A stretch of DNA of 64,000 nt from Pseudomonas parasichuanensis (GTDB taxonomy: Bacteria; Pseudomonadota; Gammaproteobacteria; Pseudomonadales; Pseudomonadaceae): the NCBI RefSeq assembly GCF_021601385.1, contig NZ_BQHO01000002.1, positions 62,001 to 126,000 of the forward strand. The letters are read 5' to 3'. How positions within the stretch are numbered: the stretch's first letter is position 1; each line of letters starts with the position of its first letter. The translations under genes were made by a program, and so were the position numbers. The notes under the pieces were generated by a model. It did not search any database and was not told the origin of the DNA. It saw only the letters and a list, made by a program, of their open reading frames with translations. Positions 54,475 through 63,987 of this stretch are shown here, one piece after another.

Positions 54475-57192
54475 TCAGGCCAGCACGCCGAGTGACTTGG
54501 CCCTGGCGACGGCCTGCGTGCGCCGCTCTACCCCCAGCTTGCTGTTGATATGGCTGGCATGGGTCTTGACCGTATGCAGCGAGATGAACAACCGCTCGCT
54601 GATCTGTTGGTTCGAACAGCCCTGGGCAATCAGCTCCAGCACCGCCAGCTCGCGCGCGCTCAACGCTTCTGCGGCCCCAACGGCGATAGTCAGCGCCTCG
54701 GGCAAGCGCGCCAGCAGCTCAGCCTGGGCCGGGCAGGCAGCTCGCGGTTCAAGTTGATCGCGCAACCACTGCGGGTGCTCCTCGACAAGCCGCGCGAAGG
54801 CTTGCAACGCGCCCCCTTGCGCAGCCTCCATGGCGTGCGCCAGGCGTTTGCAGGCTTCGGCCTCACGGCCTTCGGCCAGCAGTAGCTCGATCAGTTGGCA
54901 CAATGCACTGACCACCAGTGTCATGCCGCCGTTGGCCTGGCCACGCTCGACCAGTGCCAGCAAGCGTAACTCGGCCTCGCGCGGGCGCTGCAGCACGCGA
55001 TCGAGCAGCGCCTGCTGCAGCTCGATGTGCAACGGCAGCAACGGGTGGAACTCCGGCGCGGCGGCGGGCAGCTTGCCGCCGTATGTCTGGCCCAGGCGCA
55101 GCAGCCAGGACTCGGCGAGGTCTGTGCGCCCCTGGGCGATCCACAGCTCGCACTTCACCAGGGTAATCATGGCCAGGTAGAAGATCGGCGGAACATCCCA
55201 GATGTGCATCAGCCGCTCCACCTCGGCCAATTCCGAAAATGCTTCGGTGAAGCGCCCTTCACGACCATCGAGCGAGGCAATCACGCAATGGCCGATCAGC
55301 ACGCTGATATCACGGCAGGAACGTGCCTCGCTGAGGCCCGCACGCAAGCGTGCGCGCCCCTGGCCGGGCTGCAGGCTTGCCGCAAGCAGATAGCCTTCGT
55401 ACAAGGTGAGGCGGGCCCGCACGGCATACAGCCGCTGCCCCGACAGCCCCTGCAGCCTCTGCAGGCCCTGACGCACTTCATCCAGTGCGCGTCGCACTTC
55501 GCCACGGGCATGCAGCACGCGGGCACGATCGTAATGCGCCAACGCCTCGAACAGCGGGTTGCCGACGCGCTGGGCCAACTCCAGCGCCTCGCGATTCCAG
55601 CCACGTGCCCGCCAGAAATCACCGTCGGCGATGGCCAGGTTGGACAGCGTGGACAAACACACCAGGCGCTGCCCGTAGCGCTTGCGCGGCAGGCTGCGCA
55701 GGGCTTGCGTACAGTAAGCCAGGGTGCGCTCGCGATCGCCGCGGCCGCGGGCAATCACACCGCTGAGCGCCAGCCACTGGGCCAGCATCGACTTCTGCGC
55801 CGTGGCCGACGGTGCCGGCAGGAAGCGGCTCAGATAGCCCGCAAGCTCTTCGGCCGCATCCAGCTGGCAAGCCAAGCCCAGGGCCCAGCTGTACAGCACG
55901 ATCAGCCGGGGTGTGCTGATCAGCAGGCTGTCAGGCAGGTCCATTTTCCAGCGCAGCAACATGCCGACGTTCTGCTCGGCCAGCAGTTGCTCCTCGGACA
56001 AGCTCTGCACCAGGTCCGCCGCCACGTCGAGATGCCCGGCACGCAACGCCTGCTCTACCGCTTCATCCAGCAGCCCCTGGCCCTCGAACCAGCGACAGGC
56101 TCGCAAATGCAAGCTCGCCAGAGGCTCGCTGGCTTGTCGGCTGCGCAACAGGTCGGAGAACAGGTGGTGGTAACGGAACCAGTGCCCGTGCTCATCGAGC
56201 GGCACCAGAAAGACCTGGTGGGCCTGCAGGTAGCGCAACACTTCTGCACTGTCCTCACGCTCGCGCAGTGCGTCGCACAGCTCAGCGCAAAAGCGCTCCT
56301 GGGACGCGGTGTCGTAGAGAAACCCCTGCACGGGCGCAGGCAGCATGTCGATGACTTCCTCGAGCAGGTAGTCCCGGATCAAGCCTTCACCACCGTGCAA
56401 TGCCTGCGGCAAGGCATGCTCATCACCCGACTCACTGGCAGCCAGTTGCCAGAAACGCAGCCCGGCCACCCAGCCGTCGCTGCGCTGGATCAGGTTGTCG
56501 AGCGCCTGGCCTCGCAAACCGGTGGGTTGGCGGCCAATCACCGCCAAAGCTTCATCGGGGGTCAGACGCAAGTCCTGCTCGTTGAGTTCGACCAATTGGC
56601 GCGACAGCCGCAGGCGCGCCAGGTGCCAGTCTGGCCGCTGGCGGCTGGTGACCAGCAACACCAGCCCGGCAGGCAGGTGATTGAGGAAGAACTGCAGACA
56701 GCGATCGAGTACCGCGCCCTGAGCGAGGTGGTAGTCGTCCAGAACCAGTAGCAGCGGCGTGTCGGGCTGCAGATAGAGCGCAAGCTCGTCCAGCAGGCCA
56801 TCCAGCCACTCTTCGAAGGCAAAGGGTTGGTGGCGCTGACGCATCTTCAGCAACCCCAGGGCCTGCCCGCCCAGTGCCGGGCAGAACTGCTGCAGCCCTT
56901 CGAGCAGGCGCTCGAGGAATCGGCCAGGGTCGGCGTCGCGTTGGCTCAGGCCCAGCCAGAGGCTGCGCCAGTGGCCAGGCAGCTCCTGGCAGAACTCGAT
57001 GGCAAGCGAACTCTTGCCAAAACCAGCCGGCGCGTTGACCAACAGCAAGCGCCCATCCAGCCCTGCCTGCAGGCGTTGGCACAAGCGTGCTCTGGGTACG
57101 TGGGCGTCGGGCAGGGGTGGCCTGAAGAAACGCCCGTCCAGCAGGCCCAAGGCCTGACTGGCGACTCCATGCATACGGGACAGGTCTGTCAT
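54475..57192 (-). CDS. MalT/AlkS-type LuxR-family transcriptional activator
   Basis: 905 residues, the typical LAL/MalT size. It has an N-terminal STAND-type ATPase with P-loop NAPAGFGKSSLA (about 53-64) and Walker B LLLVLDDYH (about 148-156), then a long helical-repeat sensor region, and a C-terminal LuxR helix-turn-helix (LSARELAVLELIAQGCSNQQISERLFISLHTVKTHASHINSKLGV, about 843-887). Such proteins activate catabolic operons on binding an inducer. Its position just upstream of the DUF1329-DUF1302 pair on the same strand suggests it controls them. The ribosome site is poor; Met7 at 57174 is an alternative start. Confidence 0.9.
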   Translation of the reverse strand: MTDLSRMHGVASQALGLLDGRFFRPPLPDAHVPRARLCQRLQAGLDGRLLLVNAPAGFGKSSLAIEFCQELPGHWRSLWLGLSQRDADPGRFLERLLEGLQQFCPALGGQALGLLKMRQRHQPFAFEEWLDGLLDELALYLQPDTPLLLVLDDYHLAQGAVLDRCLQFFLNHLPAGLVLLVTSRQRPDWHLARLRLSRQLVELNEQDLRLTPDEALAVIGRQPTGLRGQALDNLIQRSDGWVAGLRFWQLAASESGDEHALPQALHGGEGLIRDYLLEEVIDMLPAPVQGFLYDTASQERFCAELCDALREREDSAEVLRYLQAHQVFLVPLDEHGHWFRYHHLFSDLLRSRQASEPLASLHLRACRWFEGQGLLDEAVEQALRAGHLDVAADLVQSLSEEQLLAEQNVGMLLRWKMDLPDSLLISTPRLIVLYSWALGLACQLDAAEELAGYLSRFLPAPSATAQKSMLAQWLALSGVIARGRGDRERTLAYCTQALRSLPRKRYGQRLVCLSTLSNLAIADGDFWRARGWNREALELAQRVGNPLFEALAHYDRARVLHARGEVRRALDEVRQGLQRLQGLSGQRLYAVRARLTLYEGYLLAASLQPGQGRARLRAGLSEARSCRDISVLIGHCVIASLDGREGRFTEAFSELAEVERLMHIWDVPPIFYLAMITLVKCELWIAQGRTDLAESWLLRLGQTYGGKLPAAAPEFHPLLPLHIELQQALLDRVLQRPREAELRLLALVERGQANGGMTLVVSALCQLIELLLAEGREAEACKRLAHAMEAAQGGALQAFARLVEEHPQWLRDQLEPRAACPAQAELLARLPEALTIAVGAAEALSARELAVLELIAQGCSNQQISERLFISLHTVKTHASHINSKLGVERRTQAVARAKSLGVLA

Positions 57193-57401
57193 GGCCGGCT
57201 CGTTCTGGTTGGAAGACTACGGCGGTATGGAATTTTGCGAGACTAGCGGCAAATGCTATGCATTTGAAGATGATGGCGGCGATTTAGCAAAAAAGACTAC
57301 GACAAAAAGAAACATTCCCCATGGACATCAAGCAGGTCGATGACTCGCCATAAATCGAAAAGGCCCGAAGTCACCCGACATTAGGCCCACCCACCAACAG
57401 A

Positions 57402-57425
57402 AACGCCCCGGCAAGCCGGGGCGTT
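57402..57425 (-). terminator. Hairpin after the DUF1329 gene
   Basis: Stem AACGCCCCGG/CCGGGGCGTT with a 4-base loop. On the minus strand it is followed by TTCTGTT, a weak T-tract, ending the DUF1302-DUF1329 operon. Confidence 0.7.
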
Positions 57426-57458
57426 CTGGGAGATCACGCGGAGTATTTGGCTGTCAGT

Positions 57459-58823
57459 TCATCGCACCCCAGCCTGGCGAAGGGCAGCGGGTTGGAAATC
57501 AGCCTTGCTGGCACTGAAGCCGAAGTTGTAGGCACTCTTCTCTTCGTTCTTCATGCCCAGGGCCAGGTAACGGCCAGACTGCAGGTCGTAGATGGCTTCC
57601 AGGGTGTACCACGGCACCTGCACGTTGTAGTACGGCTGGGCGTGGGCCTCGGAGATACGCCACAGTTGCCCGCGGCCGTCGTACTGGTCGATCACTGCGG
57701 CCTGCCAGGTGTCCTCGTCGATGTAGAAGTCACGCTTGGCATAAATGTGGCGCTGGCCCGGCTTGAGCGTGGCGACCACGTGCCAGACACGGCGCAGCTC
57801 GTACCGCGACAGGTCCTGGTTGATGTGCCCGGCCTTGATGATGTCCGAGTACTTGAGCTTCGGATCATCCAGCTTGTAGGCGTTGGAGGCGATATACATC
57901 TCCTTCTTGCCTTCGAGCTTCCAGTCGTAACGGTCCGGGGCACCGTTGAACATGTCCAGGTTGTCGGATGTGCGCAAGCCGTCTGCGGCGGTACCCGGGC
58001 CGTCATACGACACCTGTGGCGCCTGGCGTACCCGGCGCTGGCCGGCGTTGTAGATCCACGCCTTGCGCGGTTCCTTGACCTGGTCGAGGGTTTCGTGAAC
58101 CAGCAGCACGGTACCGGCCAGGCGGGCTGGTGCTGTCACTTCCTGCTTGAAGTAGAACAGGATGTTGCCCGGGTTGGCGGGGTCATAGTCCTTCATCTTG
58201 TCGCGGAAGACGAACTGGTCCTGGAAGTACACCAGGCTGTAGGAGCCATTCTGTTGCGGGGTGGCTTGAGTGACCAGACGGGTCACGCTACCGCCGCGGT
58301 AGCGGGTGATGTGGTTCCAGATCACCTCCAGGCCATCCTTGGGAATCGGGAACGGTACGGCGGTCTGGAAGTTCTCCAGGCCGTTGCCGCCGGCTACCAG
58401 GGTGGTCTTGGTGGCGTTTTGCTTGATCGCCGCAAAAACGTCGTCTGGCACGGTGGAGCCGCGATGGGTCTTGTAGACCGGGATCTTGTAGGAGTCCGGA
58501 TAGCGCTGGAACATTGCCAGCTGGCCTGGCGAAAGCTTGGCCTTGTACTGGTCGACGTTCTGCGCGGTGATGGTGAACAGTGGCTTTTCACTGCCGTAAG
58601 GGTCGGAGAGGAAGCCCTTGCTGTCGGCGCTGCCGGCGCTCTTCGACAGCGGCTCCCACGGGCCGATCGAGCCATCGGCGTTGCCGGCTTTTTCCGCGCC
58701 CATGGGGGTCAGCGATGCGCCCAGCTTGGCCGCCTCATCGGCGGAAACCGCAGCCATGACGCTGGTTGCCAACAGGGACAGGCCCAGTACACCGGCTTGC
58801 AGCAGACGTGTGGTCGTTTTCAT
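57459..58823 (-). CDS. DUF1329 periplasmic/outer-membrane protein
   Basis: 454 residues with signal peptide (LLQAGVLGLSLLATSVMA, cleavage before AVSADE). The body matches the DUF1329 pattern (LGASLTPMGAEKAGNADGSIGPWEP, VWHVVATLKPGQRHIYAKRDFYIDEDTWQAAVIDQYDGRGQLWRI). The family has a LolB/LolA-like fold and usually occurs next to DUF1302, suggesting lipid or hydrophobic-compound handling in the periplasm. No lipobox. 26 bases after the DUF1302 gene, so co-transcribed. Substrate unknown. Confidence 0.9.
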   Translation of the reverse strand: MKTTTRLLQAGVLGLSLLATSVMAAVSADEAAKLGASLTPMGAEKAGNADGSIGPWEPLSKSAGSADSKGFLSDPYGSEKPLFTITAQNVDQYKAKLSPGQLAMFQRYPDSYKIPVYKTHRGSTVPDDVFAAIKQNATKTTLVAGGNGLENFQTAVPFPIPKDGLEVIWNHITRYRGGSVTRLVTQATPQQNGSYSLVYFQDQFVFRDKMKDYDPANPGNILFYFKQEVTAPARLAGTVLLVHETLDQVKEPRKAWIYNAGQRRVRQAPQVSYDGPGTAADGLRTSDNLDMFNGAPDRYDWKLEGKKEMYIASNAYKLDDPKLKYSDIIKAGHINQDLSRYELRRVWHVVATLKPGQRHIYAKRDFYIDEDTWQAAVIDQYDGRGQLWRISEAHAQPYYNVQVPWYTLEAIYDLQSGRYLALGMKNEEKSAYNFGFSASKADFQPAALRQAGVR

Positions 58824-58849
58824 TCTGTTGTCGTCCTGGATCAATGTTC

Positions 58850-60775
58850 TTAGAAGTTCACGCCGAAGCTGAGGGCGACGAAGTCGCGGTCATCCACGGT
58901 GGTGTACTTGCCGTCGAAGAAGTTGGTGTACGACAGGCTCGCGGTGTAGGTGTTCTGGTACTCGGCGTCCAGGCCCAGGCTGACGGCCTTGCGGCCTTCC
59001 TCGAAGTTGCCGCCAGGGCCAGGGGAGTAGCCATCGACGTCATGGGACCAGGCCACGCTGGGGCGCAGGTTCACGCCGGCGAAGACGTTGTTGTAGTCCC
59101 AGATGGCGCGTACGCGATAACCCCAGGAGTCGGAGGTGGTGTAGCCGTCGTTTTCGCAGTAGCGCGACAGGTTGTTCTTGTCGGCGGCCGCCAGGGTGCT
59201 GGCGTTCAGGCTTTGGCAACGGCCATTGGGCAGCGGCCCTGGGCCGTACACCGGGTCACGGCCATAGCGCGCCTTGGAGGTGCTTTCCAGGCCACCCACA
59301 TGGGTCCAGCCCACCTCACCGACCATGGTCAGGCGCTCTGCACCCATCACCTGGTCGAAGAAGTGAGTGAAGGTGGTTTGCAGCTGGGTGATCTCTTTAC
59401 GGCGATAGCCTGGCTGATCGGTGTTCGCCGTGCCCTTGAGGACCGAGGCGTTAGGGTCAAGCGGCGTCAGGCCCGAATACAGGATGTCGGTGGTGTTCAA
59501 CTGCACCGGCGCGTTCGGCCGGTAGCTGACTTCACCGCTCCAGGCCGTGCCGGTAGGCAAGGTGGTGGAGAAGCTCAGGCCGTACAGGCGGATATCCTCT
59601 GGGTACTCCACGTAGTAGCTGGAGTTGCCCGCGACATACAGCGGCATGAGCTGCTGGAGCAAGGCCGGGTTGGTTGCCGCAGCGGGTGGCACCCCAGCGC
59701 CGATCAGCGCGCCTGCCAGGTTGGCCGGGTTGTAGAAGCGGGACGCTGCGCCACGACCACTGAAGATCGGTGCACGGCTGTGATAGTTCATGAAGTAGCC
59801 GCCGAACTCGGTGTTCAGAGGCTCGTACATGTAGCGCAGGGCCAAACCGAACTGACCGCTGTCGCGTGCATCACGGTCGGGCCCGCGACGCACGATCACG
59901 CCCTCGTCAGGCGAACCCCAGCTCACCCCTTGTGCCGTCAGCGCACGCAGGGCCGGCCCCGAGAGCGCCCCAAGGCCCCGGGCTACGTTGTTACGCGTGG
60001 CCAGCACGGCCAGGTTGTTGTCACAACCATCGGCAATTACGTCGGGCTGCGAGAAGAAGGTGCCGCAGTTGTCGACGACCGTCTGGTCCCACTCGATCTG
60101 GTAGAAGCCTTCTGCCGTGAGGTTGTCGGTCAGGCTCTGCGACAGGTAGAACATGTTGACGGGGATCAGGCCTTCCTTGATCTCCGCACCTGGGCGGCGG
60201 AACGCCGAGACGTCGATGGGGTTGATGGCGTTGATGCCGCCACCGATGAAGGTGCTCTCGCCCCAGCTCACCACCTGCTTGCCCAGGCGCACGGTGCCCG
60301 GCAGGTCGGCGATGTTGTAGTTGTGGTAGACGAAGGCATCGAGCAGCTCGGCACCCGAGGACTTGGCGCCTTCCTTGCGGTTGGAGTCGCTGATGTTCTT
60401 GAACTCGCGGTTTTCGTCCTTGAGTTCGAAGTCGTACCAGTACTTGCCACGGACGAACACGCCAGTGTCACCGTACTTGAGTTCGAGGTCGTGGATACCC
60501 TTGAAGATCTTCGAGAAGGTTTCGCCCTTCTTGAAGTTCAGGTGGCCATCGTCGGAGGTCTGCGACAACCCTCTGCCGCCGTTGTTGGCACCGATGAGGT
60601 TCTTGTTCGGGTTGGCCGCCGACCAGCTGGCGCCCACGGAGAGCGACGAGTCGAACTGGCCTTCGATTTCCCCGATGTTGAAGCTGACAGCGAAAGCAGG
60701 ACTTGCGAGCGTAGAAGCGAGGCTGACTGCCAGTGGCAATTTAGCCCGGCGCCAGAACGGGTTTGCAGATGTCAT
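58850..60775 (-). CDS. DUF1302 outer-membrane beta-barrel protein
   Basis: 641 residues with signal peptide (RRAKLPLAVSLASTLASPAFA). Begins FNIGEIEGQFDSSLSVGASWSAANP with alternating beta-barrel strands throughout, and ends YTTVDDRDFVALSFGVNF with the terminal Phe of barrel proteins; this is the DUF1302 family. GGAG about 9 bases before ATG 60775. First gene of the two-gene operon with DUF1329. Expected to be an outer-membrane channel or transporter for hydrophobic substrates; no experimental role is known to me. Confidence 0.9.
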   Translation of the reverse strand: MTSANPFWRRAKLPLAVSLASTLASPAFAVSFNIGEIEGQFDSSLSVGASWSAANPNKNLIGANNGGRGLSQTSDDGHLNFKKGETFSKIFKGIHDLELKYGDTGVFVRGKYWYDFELKDENREFKNISDSNRKEGAKSSGAELLDAFVYHNYNIADLPGTVRLGKQVVSWGESTFIGGGINAINPIDVSAFRRPGAEIKEGLIPVNMFYLSQSLTDNLTAEGFYQIEWDQTVVDNCGTFFSQPDVIADGCDNNLAVLATRNNVARGLGALSGPALRALTAQGVSWGSPDEGVIVRRGPDRDARDSGQFGLALRYMYEPLNTEFGGYFMNYHSRAPIFSGRGAASRFYNPANLAGALIGAGVPPAAATNPALLQQLMPLYVAGNSSYYVEYPEDIRLYGLSFSTTLPTGTAWSGEVSYRPNAPVQLNTTDILYSGLTPLDPNASVLKGTANTDQPGYRRKEITQLQTTFTHFFDQVMGAERLTMVGEVGWTHVGGLESTSKARYGRDPVYGPGPLPNGRCQSLNASTLAAADKNNLSRYCENDGYTTSDSWGYRVRAIWDYNNVFAGVNLRPSVAWSHDVDGYSPGPGGNFEEGRKAVSLGLDAEYQNTYTASLSYTNFFDGKYTTVDDRDFVALSFGVNF

Positions 60776-61108
60776 CGACGCTACTCCATGTACTTTATTG
60801 TTATGGCAGTGAGTCCTTTCAAGAACGGCTCGAGCGCCTGGTAAAGCCGGCTCCTGCCCGTGGCGCCGCACATTGATGATGCGCGACACCCTCCCCCATT
60901 CCTGAAAATCCCCTGGCCCGACTATAGCCAGCGGTCACAGGTGCTTGATCCCTCTAAAGTGTGATTTGCGCGCCCTGCTTGCGGCCCGCCTCGAACGAGC
61001 GGCCCTTGTGCTGGCAGTGCTCAAGCATGGCCCATTATTTTCGTTTGGCAAGGCCAAGACCGCTCTAGAATGCGGCCCGCACCCTATCAGGCACGGGCCG
61101 TTACACAG
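60776..61108. other. DUF1302 upstream region
   Basis: 333 bases between the DUF1302 start and the 3' end of the acyl-CoA synthetase gene. It should hold the promoter activated by the LuxR-type regulator. I see no gene, REP pair or clear terminator here. Confidence 0.5.
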
Positions 61109-62791
61109 TCAGAGCGTGGAAAGGAAAGCGCTGTTACTGGCCTGCCACTGAATGATGTCCAGGCGGATGCGCTTCTTGTCGAGCTTGCCGACGCTGGTCT
61201 TGGGAATTTCAGTAACAATGGCGATCTGGCTGGGGATCGCCCACTTGTTGATGTGCCCTTGCTCGACGAACGGCTTGAGGTGTTCCTTCAGGGAACGCGC
61301 GTCAATGCTCTGCCCTTCGCGCACCACCAGCAGTGCGAACGGGCGCTCGCCCCATTGCGGATCGGCCACGCCGACCACCGCCACTTCGCGCACCGCAGGG
61401 TGCCGGCTGACCAGGTCCTCGAGGTCGAGGGACGAGATCCATTCGCCGCCGGTCTTGATCACATCCTTGATGCGATCGCGGATATCGATGAACCCCATGC
61501 CGTCCAGGGTCGCGACGTCACCGGTATGCAGCCACCCGCCCTGCCACAGCTCCTCGCTCTTTTCCGGCTCCCTGAAGTAACCCATGGTCAGCCAAGGCGC
61601 ACGCAGCACCAGCTCGCCCTGGGACTCGCCATCGGCGGGGAGGAAGTTGCCGTCACCATCGACGATCGCCGCCTCCACCAGCGGCACCGGCACCCCGGCC
61701 TTGATGCGGTAGGTGACCCGCTCGTCCTCGCTGCCGGCCTGCAGCTCATCGTTCAGGTGCGCGGCGCTGATCAGCGGGCACGTCTCCGACATGCCATACG
61801 CCGCCGTCAGCTGGATACCCCGGGCCAGGGCTGCCTCGTACAGCGCGCGATTGAGCGCGCTGCCGCCGATGATGATCTTCCAGCCGCCGAAGTGCTCACC
61901 CTGGGAGGATGGGCAGTTGAGCAGCATCTGCAGGATGGTCGGCACGCAGTGGGAGAAGGTGACCTTTTCCTCGCGCCACAGCTTGACCAGCATGTCCGGC
62001 TCGTAGCGCCCCGGGTACACCTGTTTCATGCCCAGCATGGTGGCAGCGTAAGGGATGCCCCAGGCATGCACGTGGAACATCGGGGTTATGGGCATGTATA
62101 CGTCGTTGCTGCCCAACAGCCGCACACTGTCGATACTGCCGGTCACCGAGGCCTCGGCCAGGGTGTGCAGCACCAACTGGCGGTGGGTGAAGTACACGCC
62201 CTTGGGGTTACCGGTGGTGCCGGTTGTATAGAACGTGGTGGCCACCGAATTTTCGTCGAAATCGGGGAAGTCGTACTGCGCACTGGCAGCCGCCAGCAAC
62301 TGCTCGTATTCGCCCTTCAGGCCTGGAAGGTCGGCGCTCTTGTCCGCCCCGTCGGTCAGCAGCACGGTGCCTTCCACGGTGGTCAACTGGCTGGCGATAC
62401 CCTGGTAGAGGCCGACGAAGTCGCTGTTGACCAGCACGAAGCGGTCTTCGGCGTGGTTCATGGTGTAGAGAATCTGCTCGGGCGACAGGCGCACGTTGAT
62501 GGTGTGTACCACCGCTCCGATCATCGGGATGGCGAACATGCATTCCAGGTAGCGGTGGCTGTCCCAATCCATGACCGCCACGGTATCGCCAGCCTTCACG
62601 CCAGCAGCGCTCAGCACGTTGGCCAGGCGCGCAATGCGCTCGCTCAGTTGCGGGTAGGTGATACGCAACTGATCGCGATAGACGATTTCGCGGGTCTTCT
62701 CGTAGCGCACGCCCGACATCAGCAGGCGCTTGATCAGCAGTGGATATTGGTAAGCGCCCTCGGCGGGCTTGATGATGCGCGTCTGCAGCAT
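61109..62791 (-). CDS. Fatty-acid/medium-chain acyl-CoA synthetase (AMP-forming)
   Basis: 560 residues. Adenylation signature FYTTGTTGNPKGVYFTH, A5-like AAYGMSETCPLIS, A7-A8 GWLHTGDVATLDGMGFIDIRDRIKDVIKTGGEWISS and C-terminal lysine region TEIPKTSVGKLDKKRIR are all present. Activates a carboxylic acid to its CoA ester for beta-oxidation. Relation to FadD-type or medium-chain ligases is likely; acid chain length cannot be read. AAGGG 6 bases before ATG 62791. Same strand as the DUF1302 gene, 333 bases upstream of it, suggesting a common acyl-substrate theme. Confidence 0.9.
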   Translation of the reverse strand: MLQTRIIKPAEGAYQYPLLIKRLLMSGVRYEKTREIVYRDQLRITYPQLSERIARLANVLSAAGVKAGDTVAVMDWDSHRYLECMFAIPMIGAVVHTINVRLSPEQILYTMNHAEDRFVLVNSDFVGLYQGIASQLTTVEGTVLLTDGADKSADLPGLKGEYEQLLAAASAQYDFPDFDENSVATTFYTTGTTGNPKGVYFTHRQLVLHTLAEASVTGSIDSVRLLGSNDVYMPITPMFHVHAWGIPYAATMLGMKQVYPGRYEPDMLVKLWREEKVTFSHCVPTILQMLLNCPSSQGEHFGGWKIIIGGSALNRALYEAALARGIQLTAAYGMSETCPLISAAHLNDELQAGSEDERVTYRIKAGVPVPLVEAAIVDGDGNFLPADGESQGELVLRAPWLTMGYFREPEKSEELWQGGWLHTGDVATLDGMGFIDIRDRIKDVIKTGGEWISSLDLEDLVSRHPAVREVAVVGVADPQWGERPFALLVVREGQSIDARSLKEHLKPFVEQGHINKWAIPSQIAIVTEIPKTSVGKLDKKRIRLDIIQWQASNSAFLSTL

Positions 62792-63021
62792 GGGTATCCC
62801 TTTTCTGGAAAGCGGGCCGGACAATTCAGGCACTTACTGTAGAACGGTGACGCATCGGTCAAATCAGCCGAAGGAATGATTTGGCTGGCGCAGGTATGAG
62901 TCGGGCCGCCGTCGTTGACGAGCGGCGCCTGCGGAACTGACACTGCGTGCAGCATCCTGAGGCCTCTGCGCGGGGCAAACCCGCGTTTAGCCGAACACCT
63001 TTGCCCTGACCGGAGCCGCAA

Positions 63022-63987
63022 ATGCCCAGCCCACGTCGTGCCGTGTTTCTTGATCACCACTCTCTCGACCTCGGCGACCTCGACTTTTCGCCCCTGCACG
63101 CTCAATTCGACGAACTGCAACTGCATGCCGCGACCCGCCCGGACCAGGTTGCCGAACGCCTGCAGGGTGCCACCGCGGTCATCAGCAACAAGGTCATGCT
63201 CGATGCCGAGGCGCTGGCGGCCAACCCACAGCTCAAGCTGATCCTGGTTGCCGCCACCGGCACCAACAATGTCGACCTGGCCGCCGCCCGCGCCCAGGGC
63301 ATCACCGTGTGCAACTGCCAGGGCTATGGCACCCCGTCGGTGGCGCAGCACACCCTGGCGCTGCTGCTGGCGCTGGCCACACGGCTGTGCGACTACAACC
63401 AGGCGGTGGCCGTCGGCCAGTGGGCCAAGGCCAGCCAGTTCTGCCTGCTGGACTTCCCCATCGTCGAGCTGGAGGGCAAGACCCTCGGCCTGCTCGGCCA
63501 TGGCGAACTGGGTGGCGCGGTGGCGCGGCTGGCCGAGGCGTTCGGCATGCGCGTGCTGACCGGGCAGATACCCGGGCGCCCACCCCGCGCGGATCGCCTG
63601 CCGCTGGAAGAGCTGCTGCCACAAGTCGACGCCCTCACCCTGCATTGCCCGCTCAACGACCAGACCCGGCACATGATCGGCGCCCGCGAACTGGCGCTGC
63701 TCAAACCGGGCGCCCTGGTGGTCAATACCGCCCGCGGCGGGCTGATCGACGAGCAGGCACTGGCCGACACCCTGCGCAGCGGCCATCTGGGCGGTGCGGC
63801 TACCGATGTGCTGAGCGTCGAGCCACCGGTCAATGGCAACCCGCTGCTGGCCGGCGACATCCCGCGCCTGATCATCACCCCACACAGCGCCTGGGGCGCG
63901 GTGGAATCGCGCCAGCGCATCGTCGGCCAGCTGGCCGAAAACGCCCTGGCCTTCTTCGCCGGCCAGCCACGGCGAGTGGTCGGCTGA
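63022..63987 (+). CDS. hprA: Glycerate/hydroxypyruvate dehydrogenase (D-2-hydroxyacid family)
   Basis: 321 residues of the NAD-dependent D-isomer 2-hydroxyacid dehydrogenase family. Nucleotide motif LLGHGELGGAVARL, substrate/catalytic residues in NTARGGLIDE (Arg), VLSVEPP (Glu) and ITPHSAWG (His). By position beside the acyl-CoA ligase and by length it fits the hydroxypyruvate/glycerate reductase annotated hprA in this group. GGAG lies 6 bases before the ATG. Divergent from the acyl-CoA synthetase gene. The last 13 bases of the window after its stop are non-coding. Confidence 0.88.
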   Translation: MPSPRRAVFLDHHSLDLGDLDFSPLHAQFDELQLHAATRPDQVAERLQGATAVISNKVMLDAEALAANPQLKLILVAATGTNNVDLAAARAQGITVCNCQGYGTPSVAQHTLALLLALATRLCDYNQAVAVGQWAKASQFCLLDFPIVELEGKTLGLLGHGELGGAVARLAEAFGMRVLTGQIPGRPPRADRLPLEELLPQVDALTLHCPLNDQTRHMIGARELALLKPGALVVNTARGGLIDEQALADTLRSGHLGGAATDVLSVEPPVNGNPLLAGDIPRLIITPHSAWGAVESRQRIVGQLAENALAFFAGQPRRVVG

